This document shows positions 11,777 through 20,965 of a stretch of 64,000 bases of DNA, in pieces. The notes under the pieces are model-generated. The model made no database searches, was not told the origin of the DNA, and saw only the letters and a program-made list of their open reading frames with translations. Made by a program: the position numbers and the translations under genes. Each line of letters starts with the position of its first letter. The stretch's first letter is position 1. The stretch spans positions 43,620,242 to 43,684,241 of the forward strand of contig CM055277.1 in assembly GCA_029237695.1 (NCBI GenBank), read 5' to 3'. This DNA is from Conchocele bisecta (lineage: Eukaryota; Mollusca; Bivalvia; Lucinida; Thyasiridae).

Positions 11777-12984
11777 AGAGACACGGACCAACATGTATGA
11801 AAGGTGAGACAAAAGTAATATGTGATGGTAATTATTTAGAGCGCCCGCGTTCGTCGTTCGAGAAAGCGTTCTACCCAAAAAGTTCTAACAGTTATGGGGC
11901 GATCGATTGGATGTACTCTGTGGAAAAGCGCGAGGGAATTCACATTCACCACGAACAATGTGGACACGGGGGTGAAAGATGGGTTTTAGGAGCTCCAGTA
12001 GATGGATACTGTACGGAAACCAATACCGTATATCAATATCACGGCTGTTACTGGCACGGGTGTGCGATTCATGCAAAGCATAGACAAGAAGAACGCGCAT
12101 CCACTATGAGAAGAGATACATTTATTAGAAGAAGCAAAGAATTCAACCTAGTAATTATGTGGGAATGCGAATTTCAAAGAACGGGTAAAGACATAAAGAT
12201 CGGTTGCGACACTACTCTTTATCCATATCAGATAGTATACGATTTTGAGGCATATCTCAACCCAGAATTTGAAACTCTCGGTAATAATCTAGAGTACGAA
12301 GCCGAGCACGTTCCGGTAAGCGTTAGTATAGGAGATAATTTCTCAAGAACAGTAACTCATATTTGTGATAAAGATCCCGCAAAACTTATAGAAAAATTCG
12401 TAGAAGATTTGAAAGTCAGGGGAAAAGCTATAAGAGAAGAAGTGTGGTCAAGATATAGGTTTAATACAGAACATTTACGTAAAAACCAAATCGCCAAGAT
12501 CGAACAGTGGATAGAGCAAGTACCGGTTATAGGTTTTAACAGCAGTAAGTACGATATAAACTTAATAAAGAAATACCTAGTAGGCGAACTGGCATCAACA
12601 ACAAAGAAAGTAATGGTCGGAAAACGTGCAAACGCAACAATATTTCTATTTACTCCAGAGTTTAGATTTCTTGATGTAATACTTTATCTAGGACCTGGTG
12701 TAAGTTATGATAGTTGGATAAAAGCCTACGAATGCAAAGGACAGAAATCTTTCTTTCCTTATGAGTGGTTCGATTCTCCAGACAAACTGGATTACCCAGG
12801 ACTACCGGATATAGAGAATTGGTATTCCAAACTATCTGGGAAAATGTTAATAGATGAAACAGAATTAAGTAAATGTCGTAGAATTTTCGAAGAAAATAAT
12901 ATGAAAACTTTCAGAGATTGGTTGAAATATTATAAACGATTTAGATGTAGCACCGTTCCTAGAAGCGGTGGAAAAAATGTGTGA
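11773..12984 (+). pseudogene. PolB exonuclease piece
   Basis: 403 residues. Just upstream of the formal ATG the same frame encodes a C2H2-like finger (CNNCKQRF...). Residues 87-97 (YQYHGCYWHGC) form the endonuclease-like motif of this polymerase family. Residues 156-160 (YDFEA) are Exo I with D157 and E159; residues 254-265 (GFNSSKYDINLI) are Exo II; AYECKGQKSFFPYEWFD lies further on. The last 18 residues are out of frame: a frameshift near 12,930 moves the coding frame to the next piece (12,968-13,255), which contains DALVGGPSIVFTRY. Confidence 0.92.
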
Positions 12985-14155
12985 ATTTTATAAACACAAA
13001 GGTGTGGATATTTTCAAAGATGCGGTAACACTACCTGGAGTAGCTATACAATATTTATTGAGAGGAACCATTAAAGAACAAAAATCTATACCGGAGGATG
13101 CTCTATATGCACCAAAAGAAGAAACATACGAAATGATGAAGGACGCTCTAGTTGGCGGTCCATCAATAGTATTTACACGATATGCAGAAGCTGGTGTTTC
13201 AAATATTAGATCTAATTCCACAGGAATTAACAAACCTTGCAAGGCTGTTTTGTAGGGGTACGATGCAAACGCGTTATATTTATCTACGTTAAATAAAGAG
13301 ATGCCGTGTGGGAGAGAAACTATACACCATATAGATACCCCACATAACACTAAATTTATTAAAAAGTTTTGTAAAAGAGTTTTATCTGGAGGCTGGTTTG
13401 GGTTTGCGGAGGTGGATATAGAAGTTCCACACAACTTAAAAGATAAGTTTTCTGAAATGTCCCCAATATTTATAAACAGAGAAGTAGAGGTTGATGAAGT
13501 TCCCACACACATGTTAAAATATTTAAACGATACTGGCCGAACAAGAGGAGATGGAAAAAAATTGGTGGGATCTATGACCGCCACTAAAGTATTGCTGTAC
13601 GCGCCACTGTTGAAATGGTATTTAAAACACGGCCTAGAAATAACTGGAGTTCATCGTGTTATAGATTATATTAGCGGAAAACCATACGAATGGTTCGCAA
13701 ACGAAGTTACAGCCGCAAGGCGAACAGGCGATGTAGAACCAAATAAGAAACCAGTAGCCGACATAATGAAATTATTAAGAAACTCGTGTTGTGGAAAAAT
13801 GATAGAGGCAACGGAGAGACATTTAAATACGACATATACACAAAACGAAACCTGTGTTGACAAAGCATTAAGATCTGCATTCTTTGACGATTTGGAAGAG
13901 ATAGGAGATGCGTACGAAATATCTTCAAGAAAACCCAGGTGTGCGGTAAAGAGACCATTCCATTGTGGAATAGCGGTTTATCAACTAGCTAAATTGAGAA
14001 TGTTGGAATTTTACTACGAATTTCTAGATAAATACTTAAAAAGAGAAGACTTTGAATTAATACAGATGGATACAGATAGTATGTATATAGGAGTTAGTGG
14101 AAAAACGATAGAGGAATTGATTAGACCTAACTTACTAGACGAGTTTGAAAAATAA
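12968..14155 (+). pseudogene. PolB polymerase-domain pieces
   Basis: The piece up to 13,255 ends in TAG one codon before GYDANALYL, the catalytic motif A, which lies at about 13,256-13,282. From 13,301 the frame is open to TAA at 14,153-14,155. It contains motif B (KLLRNSCCGK, about 13,769-13,798) and motif C (QMDTDSMYI, D257 and D259 of this piece, about 14,066-14,090). Motif B has Cys where family members usually have Tyr, another sign of decay. Both catalytic aspartate motifs are still readable. Confidence 0.92.
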
Positions 14156-14167
14156 AAAAATAAATGG

Positions 14168-14539
14168 TTGGCTTGGGATAAATGGAGCGAAAGAGAGCCC
14201 GGACTTTTCAAAATGGAATTTAGCGGGGATAGGGCGATAGCGTTATCTAGTAAGTGTTATTTCGTAGAAAAATTTAATTCAACTAATTTTGAAAAAATTA
14301 ATAAAAACTCTGCGAAAGGAATGTCCAAGAGAACTAACAATTTAAATTGGGATAGATATAAACGAGTACTAAGTGAAACTACAGAAGATGGAAAACACAT
14401 TATAGATGTAGCACAAAATAGAGGATTTAAAATGAAAGACGGCGTTATGAAAACGTACTGTCAACAAAAATTAGGACTCTCGGCATACTACGATAAAAGA
14501 CGCGTGTTACCAGACGGAATACATACAGAACATCTCTAA
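14168..14539 (+). pseudogene. PolB C-terminal piece
   Basis: In the same frame as the polymerase piece, after the TAA at 14,153. It carries SSKCYFVE, the SAKGMSKRTN segment and the ending YDKRRVLPDGIHTEHL, the usual C-terminus of Polinton PolB. Stop at 14,537-14,539. Its last 95 bp are overlapped by the 3' end of the integrase gene on the other strand. Confidence 0.9.
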
Positions 14540-15554
14540 AGAATCTGACGATCCGGGGGTAGCTGGGTGTCAGAAGGCACCATAGAAGTTCTTCGCGAAC
14601 AAACCCTCGAGATGGCCCATCATCCAAATAGTAGAGCACGGGCTCATCAGGTTTGGTAATAGATCGATCTAGATGATATACATTGAGAGACCACACGGGA
14701 TCAGTCGTGCGGCGGCTGCCACCTTCGAGCTCTCCCGGTTGATAGAGGTACCGGACGTCAATATCTGATGGAAGCCGCTGCTCCTCTAAACCAACGGGTC
14801 GCCCGCGCGAGACGGCAGAGGGTTTGCTCGTCACCCTTTTAAACTTGATAGCATCTACAGGCTTCTTACCTATCAATCTGGTCACCTCTCCGTTCAGTGC
14901 GGAGACCACGGCGGGCAGTCTGGCCACCCACTCGGTCGATCGCGAATGAGGGTCTACAAGTTCTTTAGCGTATTGGTGTCCGAACAGTCTCTCAGCCAGG
15001 GTTCGATTGAAGCGTTCCACGATCCCCTGGTCCCGGTGGATGTTGACGCGGCCGCGTCTGATAGAAACTTTATGCTTATACAATAGATGAGAGACCGCAC
15101 CCATGAACTCGCGGCCGGGATCGACCTGGAGAAGATTCGGCCATTTGAGAGGACTCCTCTTATATATTCGGGAAAGAGCCTCGGCCACTTCCTTAGACTC
15201 TTTAGTGGCCAACGGCTCAGCCCCCTTATAACGACTCGCTACGTCAATGATTGTCAGTGCGTACTTGTACGTCTTGCGACCGACGCGATCGTGAGGTAGA
15301 AACAGGAGATCCGCTTGGTGAACTTGGTTCGGCACCGGCACGTCGAATTTCGGGCACGGAATATTGTGAGGCGCGGGTAAATAGATCTGCCAGATGGCCT
15401 GCTTCTTGAGCCATTCCTTGACAGCGTTTTCTGAAACCTTGGTCGCCGCCGCGAGGTTCTTGATGGCAGCGAGTCCCTTCCAGTAGCCGCGTGGGCTATA
15501 GTATGTATTCGACAGCTTGCGCGTTAGTTTGGTATCAAGTTTGCGCGTGTTCAT
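14445..15554 (-). CDS. Retrovirus-like (DDE) integrase of the Polinton
   Basis: 369 residues. Catalytic triad D82 (VHQADLLFLP), D145 (QVDPGREF) and E180 (DQGIVERFNRTL), an RNase H-fold integrase core with D-D(34)E spacing. The N-terminus (YYSPRGYWKGLAAIKNLAAA...WLKKQAIWQIYLPAP) is the form typical of these elements; no HHCC finger is seen. The C-terminus (from about residue 240) fits a target-binding chromo/SH3-like region. It would join the element's ends to host DNA and make the short target duplication. The frame is intact. The final 30 or so residues overlap the convergent polymerase gene, so the original stop may have been earlier. Confidence 0.93.
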   Translation of the reverse strand: MNTRKLDTKLTRKLSNTYYSPRGYWKGLAAIKNLAAATKVSENAVKEWLKKQAIWQIYLPAPHNIPCPKFDVPVPNQVHQADLLFLPHDRVGRKTYKYALTIIDVASRYKGAEPLATKESKEVAEALSRIYKRSPLKWPNLLQVDPGREFMGAVSHLLYKHKVSIRRGRVNIHRDQGIVERFNRTLAERLFGHQYAKELVDPHSRSTEWVARLPAVVSALNGEVTRLIGKKPVDAIKFKRVTSKPSAVSRGRPVGLEEQRLPSDIDVRYLYQPGELEGGSRRTTDPVWSLNVYHLDRSITKPDEPVLYYLDDGPSRGFVREELLWCLLTPSYPRIVRFFRDVLYVFRLVTRVFYRSMPRVLIFVDSTFS

Positions 15555-15564
15555 CGTATGCGAA

Positions 15565-15876
15565 CTATTCTAATATATCAGACAATCTCCAACATGCCCT
15601 CGCCAGTTCGTCCGGTAACTGCGTCGTTAATAATAAACCTTTGTTGGAAGTTTTGCTGCAGCCCCAATTGCGTTTGGGTTGGAACAGGAGAGGGGAATCT
15701 AACTCGGAGGAATCTAATATCCGCTTTGCGAAAAGGGTGGCCGCTTTTTCGTCCTCGCGCCACGTCTCGAGAGAATCTCGGGCCAGACGAATCATACTCT
15801 TTGCACCAGGTAAACGATGTTTTCGGGCAGTGTAGCCTACATCGAACATAGCGTCATAAAGTTCGTCAACTAACAT
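15565..15876 (-). pseudogene. Small Polinton protein, probably frameshifted
   Basis: Up to 103 residues, starting MLVDELYDAMFDVGYTARKH. Not recognised by function. The first 60 residues look coding; near 15,680-15,700 another minus frame takes over with the tail SPVPTQTQLGLQ, which resembles proline/glutamine tails in other genes of this element (PVPIKSQLGEI). A frameshift is therefore likely. The start follows an AT-rich stretch (TATATATATATTTATAA on the plus strand, 15,882-15,900) that may be the promoter. Confidence 0.5.
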
Positions 15877-15934
15877 CGTTCTATATATATATATTTATAA
15901 AAAAAAATGTTTTTTTAATTAATTAATTATTAAT

Positions 15935-16366
15935 TTAAAATCTAAATTGGATATAGTAGCCGACGAGCCCAACCACACCCATTCCCACGACGATGAACGC
16001 GATCTCGCGGTCCTTTTGGGCCTCTGACGGTACATAGAAATCTGAAAGTTGGGGCTCGGGATACATCGGATCGAGACTTTTGTACGGATATGCCAGCGCG
16101 TACTCGCGGTTGGCTTCTTCAACGTTCTGAAATGTTTGCGCGGCGTGATTTTCGCGGCGAAGCTCTTCATTGACCCAGTCCAGATGGGCGGTTCGTTTTT
16201 TCGACCACGCTTCCTTTGCGCTATTGAGTTGTTCTACAGCTAAATCGTGACGCTTACGCTCCTCATCCACGTTCGAGCTTTTCATTTTAGAGAATATAAA
16301 GTTGCTACCGCTGAACGCCAATGCGTTTACAAGCGCACCACCTACTATTACTGCGATTGAAGCCAT
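15935..16366 (-). CDS. Conserved small Polinton protein with two hydrophobic ends
   Basis: 143 residues: hydrophobic N-terminus (ASIAVIVGGALVNALAF), charged helical middle rich in E/K/R (about 28-85), the segment YPEPQLSDFYVPSEAQKD, and a C-terminal membrane helix (IAFIVVGMGVVGLVGYYI). I recall near-identical architecture in Polintons of cnidarians and molluscs; function is unknown, possibly a membrane-active virion component. The frame is intact. The start ATG lies directly after the old stop of the upstream gene (16,367-16,369), so the two were nearly contiguous. Confidence 0.75.
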   Translation of the reverse strand: MASIAVIVGGALVNALAFSGSNFIFSKMKSSNVDEERKRHDLAVEQLNSAKEAWSKKRTAHLDWVNEELRRENHAAQTFQNVEEANREYALAYPYKSLDPMYPEPQLSDFYVPSEAQKDREIAFIVVGMGVVGLVGYYIQFRF

Positions 16367-16600
16367 TTATTTCCATATATTAACTGGTAGAATTCCAGCT
16401 TTAACTAGATAATCTCAGGTCCAAACTGCTGCCGCTATATCTAAGGTCGCGAGCCCTATGTCTCTCACAGTAAAGTCCAATTTGGGAGCGGTTCCTCCTA
16501 GGGCCATCTTTGATAGTCGAGCATACCCGATACTGAAACCCGATATCACCACGGCGTGATAAAGCGCATTCACTAACATTTTACCATCTTGTTCAGCCAT
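16367..16600 (-). pseudogene. Small hydrophobic Polinton protein with premature TGA
   Basis: Open for 61 residues (MAEQDGKMLVNALYHAVV...DIAAAVWT), then TGA at 16,415-16,417. The same frame stays open for another 15 codons to TAA at 16,367-16,369, and those codons look like the conserved family tail, so the TGA is probably a nonsense change of an Arg CGA codon (inference). Two hydrophobic segments suggest a membrane protein. Upstream, TTTATATGCAATAATTATA before the ATG may be a promoter. Confidence 0.65.
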
Positions 16601-16637
16601 TATAATTATTGCATATAAAAGGGGTCGCGATCAATGT

Positions 16638-17177
16638 TTAAATTTGGGGCGCACTGGGGGCGCATCCAATCGCGATTGGTGTTTCGTAACTTTCTTCTGT
16701 ACACTGGCTGGTTGTTTTTTCGGGTACGGGTTTCCACACGCACAGGGCACCAACAACTGCCAGACCACCACCAACAACCCAACTCCAATTCACGAATTTG
16801 GGTTCAATCGGATTAGCCCAACTCCAACGGCAGGGTGACAAATTCAAAGAATTTGGGTGTGCTTCCAATTCGTGAATTTGGGGTGTTGTTGTACTCAACT
16901 CTGTCTTCAGATGTTTTACTGTCTCCGTCCCCATCAATTCAGGAATTGGCTGCAACCCCAATCTCGATTGGAGTTTAGCCTCTCGAAGCTCGGCGAGTAT
17001 TTTATCTTGTTTAACTTTTCGGGTGGCAGCCGCCGCCCGCCCAGCTGCCTGTCTTTTGGGATTTTTTATATGCGGTATGTCATCCAGTGGCGGAGTAACA
17101 CTCGGGTTCGATTGGGTTGGAGCAATCGGGTTCAACTCCGTCACTCTCGCTGGTGTGTCTTGTGTTATCATTTTCAA
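16638..17177 (-). CDS. Polinton virion-associated membrane protein (unknown function)
   Basis: 179 residues: proline-rich N-terminus, a conserved basic segment (KNPKRQAAGRAAAATRKVK, about 39-57) that I associate with this element family, a predicted amphipathic helix, a long variable region, a membrane helix (WVVGGGLAVVGALCVW, about 137-152) and a C-terminal tail. The variable region and tail are encoded by DNA full of short palindromes (CCAATTCACGAATTTGGG and relatives). Overlaps the 3' end of the upstream minus-strand gene by about 98 bp. The frame is open. Confidence 0.65.
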   Translation of the reverse strand: MKMITQDTPARVTELNPIAPTQSNPSVTPPLDDIPHIKNPKRQAAGRAAAATRKVKQDKILAELREAKLQSRLGLQPIPELMGTETVKHLKTELSTTTPQIHELEAHPNSLNLSPCRWSWANPIEPKFVNWSWVVGGGLAVVGALCVWKPVPEKTTSQCTEESYETPIAIGCAPSAPQI

Positions 17178-17445
17178 AATTAGGGCTTATAGTTCGTGGG
17201 CATATATGTCCAAATTGACAGTGTTTACCCGATTGCTCTGTCGGATCATTATTGTTGGCAGTCGGAGTTGAGGTTTCTTCTATTAGCTGATCGAGAAGTT
17301 CGTCGCAGTTCATTTTTCTTAAAATTAATTTAACTATTCTAACAACTCTCATCACTTTAACATATTGCCAAGCGCACCACCCGATACTTATGATCACCAT
17401 TATGCTCGCAACAAAGCTCGCAGCGGAGCACCAAATTGTTAACAT
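17080..17445 (-). CDS. Small Polinton protein, possible membrane anchor
   Basis: 121 residues from ATG 17,445, or 77 from the internal ATG at 17,311-17,313 (MNCDELLDQLIEET). The longer form has an N-terminal membrane helix (FVASIMVIISIGWCAWQYV). The C-terminal half is polar with GKHCQFGHICPR, possibly a metal site (inference). It overlaps the next gene (ending at 17,177 at its start) in another frame, a compact viral-type arrangement. I do not recognise a function, and the choice of start is uncertain. Confidence 0.5.
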   Translation of the reverse strand: MLTIWCSAASFVASIMVIISIGWCAWQYVKVMRVVRIVKLILRKMNCDELLDQLIEETSTPTANNNDPTEQSGKHCQFGHICPRTISPNFENDNTRHTSESDGVEPDCSNPIEPECYSATG

Positions 17446-17446
17446 T

Positions 17447-17560
17447 GTTAACCATTGTTCAGCATTTGTTCAACATTTGTTAAGCATTTGTTCAGCATTG
17501 TTCAGCATTTGTTCAGCATTGTTCAGCAATTGCTAAATTAATTGTTAAGCATTTACTTGG
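17447..17560. repeat. Short tandem repeat of TTGTTCAGCATT
   Basis: About eight imperfect copies of TTGTTCAGCATT (variants TTGTTCAACATT, TTGTTAAGCATT, GTTCAGCATT) between the ATPase 3' side and the small gene starting at 17,445. It lies in the upstream region of that minus-strand gene, so it could influence its expression, but may be only replication slippage. Confidence 0.8.
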
Positions 17561-17620
17561 CAGTTACTAATTTTCTTAAAATTAAGCGTTTCTTAATTTT
17601 TAAAAAAAAATTATTATTAA

Positions 17621-18322
17621 TTAATTGATAACTTCGTAAGCAGTTGGTTGATCAGTCTTTAGCAAAAGCTTGGCATGCTTAGTTTCCGAATGCATCTGTC
17701 GAACCTCCAGGCGCTCCTCGCGCGTTGGGATAACGTCATTCTCTCGAAGACAGTCATCGAATGAGTCTCGGTCCTTGCAGTGAAAGAGGGCGACCCATTT
17801 CGTTTGCTCGCGCAGATCCTTGAGGACGGCGTTGTACTTTTGAGTGGATATCCATATGCTTTGCCTAGCATGGCGGCCAGAAAATGCGAGCTCGGAGAGC
17901 ATGTCGTTCTTTTTGGTCATCGCCGCCTTGGCTGAGCAATCATCAATCACGTATAGGGTGGGCTCACCTTGGAATTTTTGGTATAAACCACGCAGCCAAT
18001 CGTGAAGCCTATCACCGGGGTCAATAACGTATACCTCAGGGTCGGTCCATATCCACGGGCGCCGCTGATAAGTATCGTTGTGCCGCACAGTGGGACACAG
18101 GATCACAATATGACGAAAGGCATCGCGGTAGGAGCCCTCGAGCCAGTCTAGGATGAAAACCGTTTTTCCACATCCTGTCTGCCCACATATTATGGCAGAG
18201 TGAGCGTCTCCAATCGTGAATTGGTATTGATTGCTAATTTTAATTTGTTCCAAATTATCTTTAGAATTATTAAATAAATCGTTAGATGATTTTTTAGTAG
18301 ATCGCTGAGACGTATCGACCAT
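17621..18322 (-). CDS. Polinton genome-packaging ATPase (FtsK/HerA, A32-like)
   Basis: 233 residues. Walker A GQTGCGKT at 47-54, Walker B TLYVIDD at 122-128, and a polar sensor-like segment SIWISTQKY near 155-163. Size and motif spacing fit the packaging ATPases shared by Polintons and large DNA viruses, which pump DNA into the capsid. The frame is intact. Its ATG lies 29 bp inside the original 3' end of the major capsid gene, so the two probably form one transcription unit. Confidence 0.9.
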   Translation of the reverse strand: MVDTSQRSTKKSSNDLFNNSKDNLEQIKISNQYQFTIGDAHSAIICGQTGCGKTVFILDWLEGSYRDAFRHIVILCPTVRHNDTYQRRPWIWTDPEVYVIDPGDRLHDWLRGLYQKFQGEPTLYVIDDCSAKAAMTKKNDMLSELAFSGRHARQSIWISTQKYNAVLKDLREQTKWVALFHCKDRDSFDDCLRENDVIPTREERLEVRQMHSETKHAKLLLKTDQPTAYEVIN

Positions 18323-19607
18323 CTTCGATGTTGAGTTGTGCGTCTGTAATTATATATAAGTACACGTTCAATGCGCCATTTCCATCCGCCTCTTTGGTTA
18401 TCTGGATCGTCACACCCTCGCTAGCGTTCTCAACTTGGCGTCCGCTGCCGTGTATTTGGTCGTCGTCGCTGGCTCACATGTCTAGCCATAACGCGTATTT
18501 GGTATTCAGGAACTCCGCGAGGGAGACGGCCGAGAGATGCAGGTCTTTGGCAACTGCTGCAACCTCCGGAGAGCGCTTAGAGCCGGCAGCAAACTGCTTT
18601 CTTACTTCGTCCCACTGCTGGTGCACGCGAAGACCCACGCTGTAGAGTTGATTGGGTACTCCCTCGATCGTCACCTCTACCTTCGTGATTTTGGGGTTAT
18701 AGAATTTGTCGGTTTTTCGAGCATCGAACGCGAACCGAGCATCCTCGAACAACATCAGTATACCTTTCATCGAGCGGGCGGGGACGTTGACATTAATATT
18801 CCACAATGTGTCGCTTTTGTCTTTCGTCATCTTGCGATGGCGAAGAACTCGGTCGTAAATTATGGCAACGCGCCCGGCGTACTGGGTTCTGATCAATCGC
18901 GCGAGTTCGAGCATCGTGACCATGTCGTACTCCAGCGAAACATTATCTATCGTATACGTCGATAACATGTCGCTGGCTATGAGAACTCGGCCGTAGTCGT
19001 TGAACGTTAGTTCGTATTCGAGGCGGTCAGCCAAAGCACTCTGATAGTAGGGCATGTGGCTCTCCAGCAACTCAAAGTCGAGCGGGATGTAGAAGCGGTT
19101 GCCGTAAGTGCCCGCGACCGCGTTGTCACTCGCGTTGTTATCTACCTTGTTAGCAGCCCCGATTCTAAGTTTGGTTACATTCTTATTTTTGCTGGTGTCA
19201 ATACCCTGATAGACAGCGTTTTCACACTCTTGTGCCGTCTTCCACAGGTCCTGATAGCAATTGTAGACGTCGCTGTCGTCGATCGACATCATCTCATTAC
19301 CTGAAATCTTTATCATAGTCTTCTTGACTATGGCGCGACCCAGGTTCTGAACGACGGTTCGGTCCGCGTCCGTCGACGTTAGCGAAATAGTGAAAGCGAG
19401 GCGAACAGTACCCGGAACAATGACGTCGTGAGTTCCGAGGTTGGGGAAGCGGACTAAGAGCTGCTGGTTCTGGTCGATCGTCGATGGGTTGTTCGTAATA
19501 ACGACACTCTGTCTCACGCCTTTTGCCCCGAGGGGCTCACGCAGTCTGCGGTATGGATTGAGTTTGCGACCGTATTGACTCGAAGACATAATTAATAATT
19601 TTTTCAA
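18294..19607 (-). pseudogene. Major capsid protein (double jelly-roll type), premature TGA
   Basis: The likely start is ATG 19,587-19,589 (MSSSQYGRKLNPYRR), preceded by AT-rich TTATTAATT; an ATG at 19,607 is in frame upstream. The sequence has the hallmarks of the Polinton major capsid family: GRAIVKKTMIKISG, YQDLWKTAQE, YGNRFYIPLDFELLESH, VPARSMKGILMLF, NPKITKVEVTIEG. It stops at TGA 18,474-18,476 right after KYALWLDM. The frame then stays open for 59 codons to TAA 18,294-18,296, and those codons look like the normal family tail (GSGRQVENASEGVTIQI). The gene therefore appears broken by one nonsense change. Confidence 0.87.
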
Positions 19608-19660
19608 AAATTATTGAAACTATTAAACCCGTATGGTTTTGTCTTTAATACATAATTAAT

Positions 19661-20965
19661 ATGGATGAAATCGGCAGAGAAGAGTTCTACGCTGATTATG
19701 ACGATTACGTCGATGATTATAACGATTACGTCGATGATTATGGTGATACGCCCTTCATAGAGACTCCAGTTCCAATCAAATCGCAATTGGGGGAAATAGG
19801 TGGCGCTACCCGCAACGTTGGTCAAAGTCAAAGTCAGGAATTACTTGAGGGAGCTGTAAACGACTACTACAACAATTTGGCAGAAAAAGATCTGGTCCCA
19901 TCTGTCGGTCGAGATTACTCCAAGTTCGAATTGGATATGCATGGTAGGTTGCGACTAAAATATCAGATAACCCGATCGTCAACATGAAGACCGGAAAACC
20001 CTATCGCAAAACACCATTGCTGGAAAACGGGGCGGTGGCGAAATCATAAGGAGCGAACTAGGATTTCCAGATTGGAAGCGTGGTAAACCAATTATGCCGG
20101 CCCGCGCTGTAGCGGCCCTACAGTCTACCGACGAAACGATGGCGAAGACGGCCGCCGCGATAGAAACGGTAGATCTCAGCGAGGTCCCTCAAATAGCCCC
20201 GACGTTATTAACACGATGGAGACCACGTTCAGCGTCCAATCGCAATTGGGGGAAATACTCAACGATGACCCACCGTTACCTCTTCGCGAACTCCGTGGAC
20301 TCGATAAGGCTCTACAAACGGTCCGGGGCGAACTGGTCCTTAACCTATCCAAACTCACGGCGCTGGATGAACATATCGCGCTAGAAGAAAGAAAACTGGA
20401 GGAAGCCGGTGACGATAGAGAATCTACCGAGCGGATCGCCGAACGACTGCGGTCTTTGCGGGACGAAAGAGAAGCTCGCTTGGAGGCCGCCTCGTCTAAC
20501 TGTGAGGCTCTCCGCACACAAATAAGTCGGATCCGCGAAACAATATCGAGGGTTCTGCATGAGGACACAACACTTGGTGAGCGTCTTCGCACTCTGTTCA
20601 GAGAGCAGGGCGTCACGATAGCAAGCATCCTCGCAGCTGTCGGCATGACTATATCAACCATAGTTCTAGCTTTCACTGGTGGTGCGGGGCCACCACCCGC
20701 GCCACCACCAGCACCCGCGCCATCCGGTGGAGCCAAGGAGTGGGTAAAAAAACAACTAAAAGCCCTGGCCAATCTTCTAGCTAAATTAGCCGAAAAGGCG
20801 GCTGCCGCACTACCTGGACTGATCGGAAGTATCGTTTCTTACTTGCTATCTATATTATCAAAAACGGCCGGATGGCTAGCCAAAAATACATGGGCTTTAA
20901 TCGTGGCAATCGCCGGTCTCCTACTATTCTTCGCCAGAGAGTTCCTACAACCAAAGCGTAAATAA
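19661..20965 (+). pseudogene. Conserved Polinton structural protein, three frameshifts
   Basis: Pieces in order: 19,661-19,987 (acidic N-terminus with tandem DDYVDDYNDYVDDY, the tail-like motif PVPIKSQLGEI, then a GRLRLKY segment), a short piece around 19,990-20,045, a piece ending about 20,205 (ARAVAALQST...VDLSEVPQIA) and a long intact piece 20,216-20,965. The last has a coiled coil (about 45-140), a hydrophobic segment GVTIASILAAVGMTISTIVL, a Pro-rich linker, amphipathic helices and a C-terminal membrane helix. Breaks lie near 19,960, 20,030 and 20,205. I recall this arrangement from other Polintons; a membrane-lytic or internal virion role is inference. Divergent from the major capsid gene across 71 bp. 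Confidence 0.75.

Larger units (their letters stand above)
10567..14539 (+). pseudogene. Protein-primed DNA polymerase B (PolB), broken into at least five pieces
   Basis: The whole locus matches the organisation of Polinton PolB: N-terminal region, C2H2-like finger, endonuclease-like motif, 3'-5' exonuclease, polymerase palm with the DANALY, K...NS..GK and DTDS motifs, and the family C-terminus. It would replicate the element by protein priming. Frame breaks are visible near 11,200 (probable), 11,465, 11,700 and 12,930, and in-frame stops lie at 13,253-13,255 (TAG, just before motif A) and 14,153-14,155 (TAA). All pieces are in the right order and strand, so this is a single dead gene and not several genes. 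The C-terminal end overlaps the convergent integrase gene by about 95 bp. Confidence 0.93.

Noticed and set aside
11235..14539. Alternative genetic code or programmed recoding in the polymerase
   Set aside because: Stops are of different types (TAG, TAA) and are mixed with plain frameshifts; TGA stops occur in neighbouring genes as well. Decay is simpler.
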